Part shown: positions 1 through 12,505 of the stretch, piece by piece
How the letters are laid out: each line of letters opens with the position of its first letter
Position numbering within the stretch: the stretch's first letter is position 1
Assembly (NCBI GenBank): GCA_019321725.1
Contig: CM033115.1
Coordinates: forward strand, 744,001 to 808,000
Reading direction: 5' to 3'
Length of the DNA stretch: 64,000 nt
DNA from: Paulownia fortunei
Lineage: Eukaryota; Streptophyta; Magnoliopsida; Lamiales; Paulowniaceae
Notes under the pieces: generated by a model
Told to the model about the DNA's origin: nothing
Database searches by the model: none
Seen by the model: only the letters and a program-made list of their open reading frames with translations
Made by a program: the position numbers and the translations under genes

Positions 1-1
1 G

Positions 2-208
2 GCCTTTTTCTGGGAAATGGAATTCTTGGGCCTTTGCTATGGCCTTTTGGCAGCTCAGGCGGCATGCCTATTATCAATTTTAGCAGTTATCTATAAAACA
101 GATTGGGAGAACGAGTCATTGCGGGCGAAAGCGTTAGTTGGTGAAACCAATGAACATGTCTATGCAGATTTAATTGTGAAATGTGAGGAAGGAGCAAATA
201 GCTATTGA
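2..208 (+). CDS. MATE efflux transporter, C-terminal end (partial, 5' part outside the window)
   Basis: The frame is open from the left edge and ends at TGA 206-208. The roughly 68 visible residues include a hydrophobic helix with the motif GLCYGLLAAQ, followed by YKTDWENES and a charged hydrophilic tail. This matches the last transmembrane helix and the TDW-containing cytosolic tail of plant DTX/MATE multidrug and toxic-compound extrusion proteins. Those are 12-helix cation antiporters that export organic compounds, hormones or citrate across the plasma or vacuolar membrane. Only the final exon, or part of it, is present, so substrate and subclass cannot be assigned. The ATG at 17 is internal. 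The 3' UTR probably runs a few hundred bases beyond the stop. Family assignment rests on recognition of the C-terminal pattern. Confidence 0.72.
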   Translation, partial: AFFWEMEFLGLCYGLLAAQAACLLSILAVIYKTDWENESLRAKALVGETNEHVYADLIVKCEEGANSY

Positions 209-1899
209 AAATGGAAAAGTTCAAAGGCAAAAACTACACGCAGATAAGATTAGTAAGGGAACAAGGAGGTGATATTCATCATTCTCTCTGCAATCTTAAA
301 AATCAAATGTCCTAGAGATTTACTGTAGCACTCAGGGAGTAAAGCCAATCAGAATTTTAGTAGGCAAGCAAATTCCATGCAGAGGAGAGAAGTGAAGCCA
401 CTTTGTGTGAAGTGTACTGGTCTGGAACAATATGAATTGTCCTTTGGTAAGACTGCATAGCAAATACCTATAGATGATAACTTATGTTACCATAGATATA
501 TAAGTACTTTGAATTTCAATTCTCTCTCTCAGGGGAATTTGTATCAATTATCATATGATTGCTTGTCAGGAATAACTCCCACCAGATGCCCTCACAATGT
601 CAAATTTGCATAATTACAGAATGATTTAGTGGTGAAAATTATAAATAAACCATTTTATATTGCACTGATGTACACTTCAAAAAAATAGACTACTTGCTCC
701 TGCCCTAAGAATACTGAAAAAAGGTCTATTCTACTTGTTAAAGAAAAAACATGTGAATAATCGAGAAGGGAGTGTTGGCTTATCACCAAGGATCATCATC
801 GTTATTGTTACTGCAATAAAGAAGATTTACAGCCATTGGAGTTGGAAGTTGACTTCTTTCCTTACCTGAGATACCATCGTTTGGTTATTTCACATCTCAG
901 TTTGGATAATACGGTCCAATTCACGTGTAGAATACCTCCTGCCATTTTCTACATCTCATCAAATTGCACACTACTGTGAACTTTGGTTCTCAATCAGTCC
1001 ATCCTCTTTGTTGGAATCTGCAGTGAAAATAAATTCATAAATTACAAGATCATAACGACTAGCTTTCTCAGTTTCAAACAGTAGATCAGTCCAAAACAAA
1101 TTTATTGTCTTCAACAACAGTTCGATAGAGTATCTCCATCTAAATGAAGCAAAGAGCAGAATATGTGTTTGTAGTTTGAAAGTAAAGCACAAACAAATTC
1201 GGAATGAAGCCATTACCAGCATGCAAGTGTACACATATTTATATGGTCTTTGTACCAAGCCCAATAAAAATAAAAGACATGATTTTCAAATCAGTCAAAA
1301 GCGTCTATCTGATAACTATTGCTCATAATCCCAACAGAAATACAAGACTGGATTAGATGCCTAGACAAAAATACATTATGGTAAAACTTCTTTAGATTCT
1401 TGGATGTCTGCCTGTATCTACAGACATATCTGTCACTTCTGAGCCTGTGGTACCATTGAAGTTCTATTAAGAATTGTGCTTATCAGACCAGAAAGCACAA
1501 TATGATCCTGCAAGTCAATCAGCGGTTACAAAAAAAATTAAGTAGAGGGTACGAATAGTACCAGGCAAACAAATAGCGCTGTTGATAATCAACTTTTTAA
1601 AATAAAAAATCTAGAGGCAAAGCTCAAACTGTGTCATATTCATCAATATGAATAAATTACCTGAACACTGTGTATAAAGGATATAAATAACGTGAATTCT
1701 TAAACTGTAAGCCTCAAAAGTGTATAAACATTTTGCCATATTCTTATGCCAATAAAAGATTTTATTTTAAGACTAGAAGCTTATGCCCACGAATGGGTAT
1801 GGTGAACAAAGAGCTTGTCAACAAGAGGTACACAGAGAAGATAATGCATAAAAAGTTGAGACTGAACCAGGACACATTACTCTTGTTCAATCAGCTTTA

Positions 1900-1903
<4 letters not shown>

Positions 1904-1930
<27 letters not shown>
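1904..1930. repeat. (CA)n microsatellite
   Basis: Uninterrupted CA dinucleotide run of about 27 bases in intergenic DNA. Confidence 0.95.
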
Positions 1931-4900
1931 TTCTATTTCTATGCTCTCAATTCAACTAAAACATAATCCTCCAAAGCCTACTTACCAACATAAAATTCCA
2001 AGACTACCCCCAAAACCACCTAAATTAAAGGAGAAGAATTCAGCTTTCCCCCAATTTGAAATTCTAAATTGTGCTTCCCAACACCCCCACCCCCACCCAC
2101 CACAATCACCCCACCCCACCACCAGATCACTCCCGGATGATAAAGCGCAGGAAACTAAGCAGGAAAAACTTCCCTTAGAGTTAACATGCCTAATTTTTCA
2201 CAGTACTGCATTCTCACTGCTCTACTGGCATCACCTTGCCTTCAATTTTTAAGTATCTCCCCTTTATTCATCAATATATAGTTACTTTCCAGCAATTTAA
2301 TATCCATTAGTGCTTTTTCTGCACGATGGTTCCTAACTTATGTGGAAAATTAATGCTTTATATAAAAATCTGAAAACTTTCAACTTCACTATTAGAATAA
2401 ATTGCAGCCTAGTGCATAAGCTATATTTTCCTCTAAATACTAACAAGAACCTTTGAAGAACATTAGCGAAAGAAAGCAGCTGCATGACAAAAATACTAAT
2501 AATAATAAGGAAACAACAGAATTCTAGCACAATAAAGAAATTTTTTCTTAAAAGAAATTTAAAAAGACAATACCTTTACAGCGCAATCACCATAAATGAT
2601 CAGATAATGTACATTGATTATCCAGTAGAACAAAAACGAAAAAAGAAATTATCACTATGTTTGGTCCTCAGATTTAAGTGAGAAAAACAGTAAAAAAAAA
2701 TTATTTTTTTTTACTTCAATATAATGTGCTTCATTTTTTGAAACCTTTCCTTTTTATTTTCTTTTTTTCATCAAAATTAGGCTCCAAACATAAAGGAAAT
2801 TTTCTGAAGAAAATAAACAGTATATTGGCTCAATTTGAGCAAAACTTAGAGGATTTTGAACCAAGTAATAAAATTCAAACTATGGGCTCACTAGCGCTGC
2901 CCAATTAATAGATCTTGTCCTAAACAACTTAAGTTCAGATCTCTTTTTTTTTTTTTTTTTGGTTATATGTTTTAGACTCATCAATATTTATTACTATTAG
3001 TATGAGTTTTTGAAGTGTATTTGGCAAGGGATGATGGGGTTTGTATATAAATCTCATTTTAGTTGTTTGAAGTATATAAATTTAAGAAAGGAATTTGGAT
3101 TTAACAAAATTTAGCAGGAAAAGTTGAAGTTAAACGAATGTTTTTTTTTTTAATAAAAAATGATGAAATTCAATTTGATTTGAATTTATATTAATTTATA
3201 TAATGTATTGTTTAGTACCGTACAGTTGAATGTCAATTATATGTATTCGAACACATAACTGCTAACGAAACACGATCAAGAGTGGACGATGCGCGAATTA
3301 AGTGACATATTCGTCCAATTAGCAAGTATTCATCATAAGAGTGAAAACCTTCACGAAATGATACAATCTGAGCCTCTTATCGCAACCAATTTGATTGCCG
3401 AGGCCACGTTAATCCTGATGGTAAACTTGTTTTGCATTTCGATAAATCACAAAATAAGTGAAATTATATTCAACAACTCGTCCAACAACATATATTCAAG
3501 TGTTTTGTACAATATTTTGAAAATTAGAACGGACTAGTCGATTCAACTAGGAATTTAAGGTGGATTCGGTCCGATTAGGCATAAAAATTTGAATTTTCGA
3601 TTTAACCAATTAAAACCAGTCAAATCGATCAAAGCCTCTCAAATTGGCTTAACCAATTTTTATTTTATTTTATTATTTTTATTTAAAAAAATTAAATTTA
3701 ATATTTTATCATATTTATGTGGTTATTTAGATTTTGTATTTTGTTATATATTTTTTTAGATAGTTATTTATCTTTTTTTGTATATAATTAAAATGAATTA
3801 CATAACAATTATTCTTACATAATATAATAAGAAAATATAATTAATTTTCATTAGATCAGTCCAACGGACGATTGAACCAATTCTACCGATTAAACTGCTA
3901 ATTGATAATAAAATTAATTTGATCACCGATAAAATTATGAAAACAACCGTTTTGTAATAAGAAGGATTTATGTTTTGTTTCAATTTTCCTCACCAACCAA
4001 ACACATCCTTAATCCAGTGACATGTGTCGCATGATTTTTGGGATGGGCCCAGTATACTACAAGTCCTCACCCTAAAAACACGTAGCCCAATAATTCACAA
4101 CAGTCCAAATTCTGATGTCAATTTAGCTTTCAAGACATTGGGTTTGAGAAGTGGGGCCCAAAAACAGAAACAAAGCCCAATGTATTCTTTTTCTGATTAT
4201 ATTTTTGGGCCGTCATTAGGGGTCCGTCTTATCTTACATCCAAGTCAATCCTAAAAAATTCCCTATTTGCCCCTTATCTTTTCTTCTTGTCAAAATGTTG
4301 GCTTTCTTTTTTTCTTTCTACTTTTTATATTTCAATAAATTAGTTAAATTACTTATTATCGAATTAGATAAAATAGTCAATTTAACTGGTTAATACTATA
4401 TTGATACTCCAAAATTATATTATAGTTTACAGAATTTCCAGAACTTAATTGGGATTTCACTATTAATGGTTAACTAAAAATAACTTTTCAAATTTAGTTT
4501 GAGATAACTTCTTAAATATACATTCCAAATTATTTTTTATAGTTCAACAAGTCAATATATATATATGTAACTTACCACTTTGGCTGGTTCTTCAATTTTT
4601 TTTTACAGATAATTCGAATTTATGATTAATTAAATTATACATGCAACGTACTTCTGTGTTAAGCTAGGTGATTGTAATTATAATGTACTTAATAGGAATC
4701 ATTTGAGATCTAAATGTCCAAAAGATAGACATAAATATCTTTAAATTTAGAATTGTTTCATTCTTTGTTAGTATGGTAAAAGGAATAAGTTGATTCTTTA
4801 AACTACTTTGTGTTGTTGAAGTGATAGGCACCTAAAAATGAATAATATGAAGTATCCCATTATACAAAGTGAGAAATTGAGGGAATTATTGAAAAAGAAA

Positions 4901-5185
4901 GAGAAGGTACAAGAGGTTCCAAAACCACAATAAATTGTCACCCATTTTGAAAACAAGATAGAAAAAGGTATAGTTCCTTGAGTTCAATTTCAAGAATTTA
5001 TTTGAAAGAATTTCATGATGAGTGGGCAAATATTCTTTCAAATTATTTTATTTTTACATAATACTTAGATGAGGAAGCCCAACTTTTAGAAAGACCTTGG
5101 ATTCTAAGGACTAAGCTAGAGTTACACACAAAAGAAAATTCAATTTTGATTGAGACCTCATTTAAGAGTCAAAAGTAACATGTGA

Positions 5186-5278
5186 AATTCTTCTTGAAAG
5201 TGAAATATAATATAAAATATGATATGTATATAATTCTTCTTGAAAGTGAAATTAAATATAAAATATGATATATGTATA
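5186..5278. repeat. Two-copy direct repeat of about 46 bp
   Basis: The phrase ATTCTTCTTGAAAGTGAAAT followed by an AT-rich stretch starts at 5187 and again at 5233, with slight divergence. Non-coding short tandem duplication. Confidence 0.85.
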
Positions 5279-5368
5279 GATAGATATATTACATAATGTA
5301 ATAGCTGATTAGTTGAAACTTTTTGATATTTAAGTTAATATTTTATATGTGATAGATATTCAAATATA

Positions 5369-5740
5369 ATTAGGGATGACAGTGAGTCGAGTTTGTTTGG
5401 ATTTGAGATTTGACCTGTTAATATTTTTAAAAACTTATACACAAACCTGCGTCAAATTCGAATCCGATAAATAGACTCGTTAGACCCGCTAGATTTATTT
5501 TATTATTTAAAAAAATATTAAAATTTATATTTTATAAAAATATTACTATTAAAACTTTTTTTAAAAATATATTTTTCTATTACAATATTATATGAATATA
5601 TATAATAATTTTTTTTTAAAAACTAGGTCGAGTTTGAATCGAATCTAAAAATAATAAATTCACAATCTAATCCAAACTAATTTATATTTTTTAGATCCAC
5701 CCCAAAATATGGCGAATGTGAAATAGGTTCGAGTTTTACC
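5369..5740 (+). repeat. Dispersed repeat copy A (TAGGGATGAC-type element)
   Basis: The element begins TAGGGATGACAGTGAG, runs through phrases like CAAATTCGAATCC, then a long A/T-rich core, and ends near CCACCCCAAAATATGG. The same order of phrases occurs at 50682-51000, where TAGGGATGATAATGAG is followed by CAAATTCGAACC, an A/T core and CGACCCCAAAT. The two are diverged copies of one interspersed non-coding element. The class was not identified. Confidence 0.55.
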
Positions 5741-5818
5741 CAAGTGTCTCTATTTTATAATAGTAAATGAGGGGTATTAAATGAGCAAGAGTAAGCTCAA
5801 ACATAATGGCCAATCAAT

Positions 5819-7768
5819 CAATATATATATATATATATAATGCCCTAAGCAAGGCCTAGGGATGTAGGAAAATTCTGTATACTATTGTTTGAACTTATAA
5901 ATGTAACCCAAGTGCAGAAAGGGAATTCTAATCATAGGTTCAAAGATTACAACATTCCAAAATAATTAAATAAGCTTAAGCAACCAAATTCATTCATTTG
6001 CAAGATGATAAATACTTCTAAGTGCAACTTTCAAACCCCAAAATTTTAAACATATTATTTATTACTAAATACGTATAATTAATCAATATTTATTAGGAAT
6101 AGTATTACTTGATTTCAAAATTTTAAGTTTGAATTTTAAAAAATAATACTAAACACGTATTATTAAAAATTATATTTTAATTTAAATTTCAATAAAACCA
6201 AAATAACATGTATGAATATGATAAAATAAATTAGGGAGTTGTCCTTTTGGCATGTTATGTATCAAGAAAGGGAAAGGACCAAGGATTTTCATCCTTTATC
6301 TATAGAAAGGGTAAAATAGTCAGTATCTTTATTTGATTGATATTGTAGACGTGCCCCTATGATTTTTCTGACATGGCCAAACAAGGACTGAAGAAAAAGT
6401 ATGAATAGTCACATAATATCTATATGTGGATGTGAAATTACCTCTCATGTACATGTGTCTTTGTATTTCATGTTTGGATGCATATCCAACTTTTTTTTTA
6501 ATAATTAAATATTCAAAATTTATACTTCAATTAAGTTTTAGAGATAATCACCATTTTTAATGATATGTTTAAGATAAATTTGATCGTATGACACTCATAA
6601 CATTATCATATCTAAATCAGACACGTAATTTATTCTATTTTCTATAAAAATAGCAACATATAAATATAAAGATTGATATCCTTTTTAATCTTATTAGATT
6701 TTTCGAGAATATGAATCATCATCGATAACCTTTTATTGATAGATTAAGTAGCTATATATGCCACATAGTGCTACTTGTTCATATATATATATATATATAT
6801 ATAATGCCCTAAGCAAGGCCTAGGGATGTAGGAAAATTCTGTATACTATTGTTTGAACTTATAAATGTAACCCAAGTGCAGAAAGGGAATTCTAATCATA
6901 GGTTCAAAGATTACAACATTCCAAAATAATTAAATAAGCTTAAGCAACCAAATTCATTCATTTGCAAGATGATAAATACTTCTAAGTGCAACTTTCAAAC
7001 CCCAAAATTTTAAACATATTATTTATTACTAAATACGTATAATTAATCAATATTTATTAGGAATAGTATTACTTGATTTCAAAATTTTAAGTTTGAATTT
7101 TAAAAAATAATACTAAACACGTATTATTAAAAATTATATTTTAATTTAAATTTCAATAAAACCAAAATAACATGTATGAATATGATAAAATAAATTAGGG
7201 AGTTGTCCTTTTGGCATGTTATGTATCAAGAAAGGGAAAGGACCAAGGATTTTCATCCTTTATCTATAGAAAGGGTAAAATAGTCAGTATCTTTATTTGA
7301 TTGATATTGTAGACGTGCCCCTATGATTTTTCTGACATGGCCAAACAAGGACTGAAGAAAAAGTATGAATAGTCACATAATATCTATATGTGGATGTGAA
7401 ATTACCTCTCATGTACATATGTCTTTGTATTTCATGTTTGGATGCATATCCAACTTTTTTTTTAATAATTAAATATTCAAAATTTATACTTCAATTAAGT
7501 TTTAGAGATAATCACCACTTTTAATGATATGTTTAAGATAAATTTGATCGTATGACACTCATAACATTATCATATCTAAATCAGACACGTAATTTATTCT
7601 ATTTTCTATAAAAATAGCAACATATAAATATAAAGATTGATATCCTTTTTAATCTTATTAGATTTTTCGAGAATATGAATCATCATCGATAACCTTTTAT
7701 TGATAGATTAAGTAGCTATATATGCCACATAGTGCTACTTGTTCATATATATATATATATATATATAT
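5819..7768. repeat. 964-bp tandem duplication with (AT)n tracts at all boundaries
   Basis: Copy 1 runs from 5841 (TGCCCTAAGCAAGG) to 6780 (CTACTTGTTC). Copy 2 runs from 6805 to 7744. The offset is 964 bases at both ends, so no net indel separates them. Reading the two copies side by side I see two differences: ACATGTGT against ACATATGT near 6454/7418, and CCATTTTTAA against CCACTTTTAA near 6553/7517. Pure (AT)n tracts sit before copy 1 (about 5819-5840), between the copies (6781-6804) and after copy 2 (about 7745-7768). There is no open reading frame of note. The unit begins with a small imperfect hairpin (CCCTAAGC / GCCTAGGG). Confidence 0.95.
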
Positions 7769-9294
7769 GAGCTTGAATTATTTAATAAAAAATGATATTG
7801 AGCAAGTAATTCGAGCTCAATTATATTTATACTTATAATATTTTCTTTATCCTAAATTGATCTTTTATTTTCTCTTTGAAACATTATAAAATAATATTTT
7901 ATTTTATTTTTTCATTTAAATGATGCAAGCAATAGTATAAATATAATAAATTTTTTACTCTTTTAATTTACATCTAAAATTCTACACCAGTCCAAGGAAA
8001 GAATAGAGTACTATTTTTTTTTTCCTTGATTAAACTTGTGTACAAATTAACCATATGTGGAAATTTGAGTTTGGAAATGCTTTTTAACAGCTCTCTAAAA
8101 TGAAGAACATTTTCCATTAAATTGAGTTTTTTATATTTAATTTTATTCTCTAACTCATAAATTTATGTTCGGAGCGATTAAATATTTTTCTCATTTAAAA
8201 AAAAACTATTTACATTTATTTTTTTAATACCGTTTTTTCTTGTGTGCCCTAAAGAATTTTTTCATTAACTTTTTTAATCTAGCCTCATGGTGTCGGATTT
8301 TATTTTCTTTAAAAAAATATAAAAAAAAACTCATGATTTTGATATTAAAAGAATTTACATATTGTGTTTTCTATTTTTGCAAAAGCTATCAATTATGGGT
8401 TTTTTTGGTTATAGCCTCTTATGTCTTTTGCACTCATTTTTTATTCCACAATATTTTTAATATTATATTTAATTTTTTTCTTGAAAAAATATTAAATATA
8501 AAAAAATTCGACGCATTAGCCCCACACTCTCGAAGCTTATTGCCCCATCCCAAATATGTGAAAGGTTTCCATCCTCAGTCGCGGTACATAGTTCCCCAAG
8601 CGATCAAAACTCTTATTATGATGTGAAATTCTATGAATGAAGATTCAACAATGTTTATCCAAATGTTATAGTTGAAATATCTATTTCGAGTTTGAAACGA
8701 GTCTTGATTCAAATTCATTCTGTCCCGATCTCGTTCTATTTAATTAATTAATTAATTTTTTTTATTTTAATTTATATGTATTTAACACATATTTAAAATT
8801 TAAGATTTTTTCAAATTTTAACTTGTGTGGCTTACAAGGTGATGTTTTTTAATTTTTTCAAGTCTTCTTACCTTCTATCTTCATGCATTGATTACACATA
8901 TTTTTCTTAGTTTAAAAATAGCATTCTGCATTTAAATTATTTATTTTAATTTAATATTTTATATTTATAAATACATGCTAATTATATATTTAAATAACAA
9001 TAGACTTAGTTAAAATAAATGAAATGAGAAATATACACTTAACTTACAAAATAAATTTAATTTAAAATAAATAAAAAAATAAAATTGTGTCCACATTCAT
9101 TTATAACTATTGAATATTCAATATTAAAGTATATAAGATTGATATAGGTTAAAACTGTCATCACAAGAAAACGACAAAACAAAAGAAAATTCAAAAAAAG
9201 AAATTGAAAAAAAGGGTAGAACTGGAAATTTACACTAACAAAATTGATAGCTATGTGAAGGATATATACGTGGCAGTTAACAAGCACTCCAGGT
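7769..9294. other. AT-rich intergenic region upstream of the FLZ gene
   Basis: No supported gene. The stretch is dominated by A/T homopolymers. A less AT-rich patch lies at about 8510-8625 (CCCCACACTCTCGAAGC, GTCGCGGTACATAG). It falls in an open frame of 128 codons starting at 8240, but the encoded peptide has no recognisable domain and most of it is low complexity. Confidence 0.4.
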
Positions 9295-9491
9295 TTGATC
9301 GTTGGCTACGCTAACGCCCCCGTATTACTGCTGTTTCTCTGGTGGCTCCCAACCCACCCCACCCCAAGAAAACCCTTCCAACCAATACTCCTCTATTTAT
9401 TTTCCTCATCTTTCCATCAACCAAAATCTCCACCTCCACCAACCCCTCCGCCCTCCACCGCCACACCACCACCACCAGAAGGGAACATGAG

Positions 9492-10366
9492 ATGGTGGGA
9501 CTAAGTGTAATATTGGAAAATTACAAGGATCTTTCTGCGAAGAAAACTCCTCAAGTTATCAGCAAAGGAAGCATGATAAAACCACCTTCCTCCAGCCCTT
9601 CTTCTCCCAGTAGTGCTACTCCTTTATCTCCTCTTGGTTTTTCAAGAAGGAAAACTAAAACTCTGACAGATCTTGGTTCTAGTTCTGGGTTTCTTGACCA
9701 TTGTTCTCTCTGCAAGCAAAAACTCTTGCCTGGCAAAGACATCTACATGTACAAGTAAGGATTTCTTCTTTTTCAACCTCAAAAAACCCAGGAAAAGGGA
9801 AAAAAGAATTAAAGAAAATGGCTTTAACTCTACTTCCCAAGAAAAAAACAAAAAATAAAAAAATAAAAAAAATCTGTTCATTTGTACTATAAATCAAACA
9901 ATACTAGAGTTTTACCCTACACTGCCACTCTTAATGAAGACTGTGTGACTTAGCTAGCTAGTGTATAGTTACACACACACAGATATACATACATATAAAT
10001 TTGTAATAGCAATAATATACAGATTTTATGATGGCTACTTTTTTTTCAGTATTTTGGTTTTTTGGGTATCTCTTTCGGGTTTCTTGTATATAAAGGTTTG
10101 GGATTTATTTAATTTATTTTATTTTTTTGGGAATGAGAAAATGAGTGTATAAATTTATTATTGTTTGATGCAGAGGGGACAGGGCATTTTGTAGCGTGGA
10201 GTGCAGATGCAGGCAGATTTTCATGGATGAAGAAGAGAGCACCACATCGAGAGAGTACAACTGTTCATTGGCTGCTAGGAAACAACCTCACCAGGCCACT
10301 TCTACACCATCTTCTTCCCGCAGTGGCAGAGGGCCCAGAAATCGTTCAAATGCATTTGCATGCTGA
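9492..10366 (+). CDS. FLZ-type (FCS-like, DUF581) zinc-finger protein
   Basis: Two exons, 9492-9754 and 10174-10366, encode 151 residues. The intron has donor GTAAGG and acceptor ATGCAG and splits the codon for Lys in the DIYMYKGD motif. The FLZ domain spans residues 67-110: FLDHCSLCKQKL, DIYMYKGDRAFCS, then ECRCRQIFMDEEE. The presumed zinc ligands are C71, C74, C94 and C98. FLZ proteins are plant-specific adaptors that bind the SnRK1 kinase subunits and modulate energy and stress signalling; SnRK1 binding here is inferred from the family. The N-terminal 66 residues are Ser/Pro-rich and the C-terminal 40 are basic and disordered. ATG 9492 was chosen because the in-frame upstream sequence is low-complexity Pro/His/Thr and probably 5' UTR. 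Confidence 0.93.
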
Positions 10367-11313
10367 AATTTTTGGGATTGGTTTCTTTTTCTGCCCTTGC
10401 TACATTTTGTTTCAAAACTTTGATGCTGCCCTTTTTTGCCTTTCTTTGGAAAGAAAAAACAAAAAAAAAGTTTGGGGTAGTTTTGCCATTTCATATCAGC
10501 CCATGGGATTTTGTTTAAGGTTACTCAAAATGGGATTGTTTTTTCTCTTTTTTTTTTTTTTGGGTAAATTAAAAAACCGTTAAGGCACTATCTAGTGAAG
10601 AAGTGAGATGTGCGACTGGTACAACAATACTTCTAGTAGATGTTACCTTTCACGGTGCACGATATATATATATATATATTTATCATATATATATATATAT
10701 AAATGTGTATAAAATATGATATTAAGATACATATTACTAGAAATAACATCTCCTAAATCGAGTTTGAGGATGTTGGTTATACATCTATTTGTATTGTGTA
10801 TGTGTGTATGTTTGAGTGTGTGTACAAACATGCAAAGATATGTTATTATCATGGGATTATTCGATTGGAATTTTGCATAAGTTGTTTTCATTGATTTATT
10901 TGGTTCTCTTTTTTGTCTCCAACACAAAAGCACCCTTGAACATATATGATGCATGGCATAGTGGCATTCTAATGTTCTTTCAAGAAACAAGATCCTTATT
11001 CTTGGATTCTGATACTAAGATTATGGTCATGCAAATATATTTCATATCCACTCGCAAATTTTACTTGGTTTAAAATCTTACACGATTCTTATACAATTTG
11101 GAATGTCAATCCCATATTATGGGACTCCATCATGTGCAAGAGTTCACTAGGAACATGTGATATGAGTTTGCAGTTATGCCTTCTCATGCATTGAACATAC
11201 TTTTTTCTTGGATGTTAGGAGCCAAAGAAAAATTGGGCAGCTAGTCTTTCTAGTTATGGTTCATAACTTTCTACTAGGAGATCTTAAGTTTACTAACTTG
11301 CGACAGTAGTATG

Positions 11314-11460
11314 TGAGCCACCGACCTCGTTTTAGTCGAGGGTTTCATTTTAATTGAGGTTTTATTAGAGCTTTTGTAGTTTAATTAATGTGAACCATCC
11401 ATCTCTTTGGTTGAGGGGTTTCATTTTAATTGAAGTTTTGTTAGAACTTTGGTAGTAGAT
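11314..11460. repeat. Imperfect two-copy direct repeat, about 75 bp unit
   Basis: GTGAGCCACCGACCTCG followed by GGGTTTCATTTTAATTGAGG is repeated as GTGAACCATCCATCTC followed by GGGTTTCATTTTAATTGAAG, with similar downstream text (TTAGAGCTTTTGTAG / TTAGAACTTTGGTAG). Non-coding. Confidence 0.8.
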
Positions 11461-12226
11461 TCTCTCTAATTGGACAGTAGTTATGATTCCACTTGAACAT
11501 AAGTACTGCTAAAAAAATGGTATCAAATAAATTTATTTTTTTTAATAATTTACACTTTAAATTTGAGGTTTTGCGAAGTCGATTTATGAATTTATGATTT
11601 TTCATATAATTTGCAAAATATTAAAAATTTTACATATAATCTGCAAAATATCAATGTATGAGAAGATAAGTCAATATCAAGATCAATCAATATAAAAAAT
11701 TACTTATCACAATTAATATCAAAATCATTCAAGTATTGTATCATGTAATATAGATATGAATAAAATGTAAATCATTCGCTCTTACTCTATAAAAGAGAAG
11801 ATATATTTATATAAAGAGGGATAAATCTCTTTGTCCTTATCAGATTAGTATCAAATATTCTAAAAGATTATTTTTCTAGAGTTGTATATCAATAGAGTTC
11901 TGTTTGTTATAACTATAAAATAGCTTAAATTCATATTTAAACTTATTATATTTTTATGTGGACTTAACTCATCCATAAATAATTTATTTTGACCTAAAAG
12001 GCATAAATTCAATTCATTAAAACTAATTTTGGTCATGTCAAGTCCCAAAGAGTTCATTTGATCACCTCAAGTGTTATGAATCCTATTATGAATTCTCTGT
12101 TTCAATTCATGTTTAATTTCATATTATAGATAGACGTGTATGTAATATAGTAAATAAATATTTGAAGAACTATTTTAGACAATATGCATCTATGATCTCC
12201 AATGAAAATCTTCATAAATTGTCAAA

Positions 12227-12505
12227 TGCTACTACTATCTAGTAACTTTTTATGGTTTTCAAATTTGATATGGGATTTTTACAAATTGCTACTACTAAAT
12301 TAGTAACTTTTTATGGTTTTCAAATTTGATATGGGATTTTTACAAATTGCTACTACTATATTAGTAACGTTTTATGGTTTTCAAATTTGATATGGGATTT
12401 TTACAAATTGCTACTACTAAATTAGTAACTTTTTATGGTTTTCAAATTTGATTTGAGATTTTTACAAATTTCTAGTACTATAGTAGTAACTTTTTGTAGT
12501 TTTCT
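12227..12505. repeat. Minisatellite, 60-61 bp unit, about 4.5 copies
   Basis: The phrase TGCTACTACT recurs at 12227, 12287, 12348 and 12409, with a degenerate fifth copy near 12470. Each is followed by TTAGTAACTTTTTATGG, TTTTCAAATTTGATATGGG and ATTTTTACAAAT. The period is 60-61 bases. Copies 1-4 are nearly identical and the last is diverged. No coding frame. Confidence 0.95.

Larger units (their letters stand above)
209..5367. other. Intergenic region downstream of the MATE gene
   Basis: No convincing gene. About the first 500 bases probably include the 3' UTR of the MATE gene. A (CA)n microsatellite lies at 1904-1930 and a C-rich tract at 2079-2125, with T-homopolymers near 2944-2960 and 3141-3151. 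From about 3540 to 3930 the sequence has the look of a decayed non-coding repeat: phrases such as TTCGGTCCGATT and AACCAATT recur in both orientations. Short open frames here have no recognisable domain and are biased by simple sequence. Confidence 0.5.

Noticed and set aside
5841..7744. Paired LTRs of a retrotransposon
   Set aside because: The two copies are directly adjacent with no internal region, no TG...CA ends and no primer-binding site; simple tandem duplication fits better.
8240..8626. 128-codon open frame
   Set aside because: Mostly Phe/Ile/Leu/Lys from AT-rich sequence and no recognisable family.
9551..9897. Several open frames overlapping FLZ exon 1 on the - strand and in other + frames
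   Set aside because: They are shadows of the FLZ coding exon and its intron, with low-complexity peptides and no domain.
12227..12505. CRISPR-like array
   Set aside because: The units are head-to-tail repeats without distinct spacers and the genome is that of a plant.
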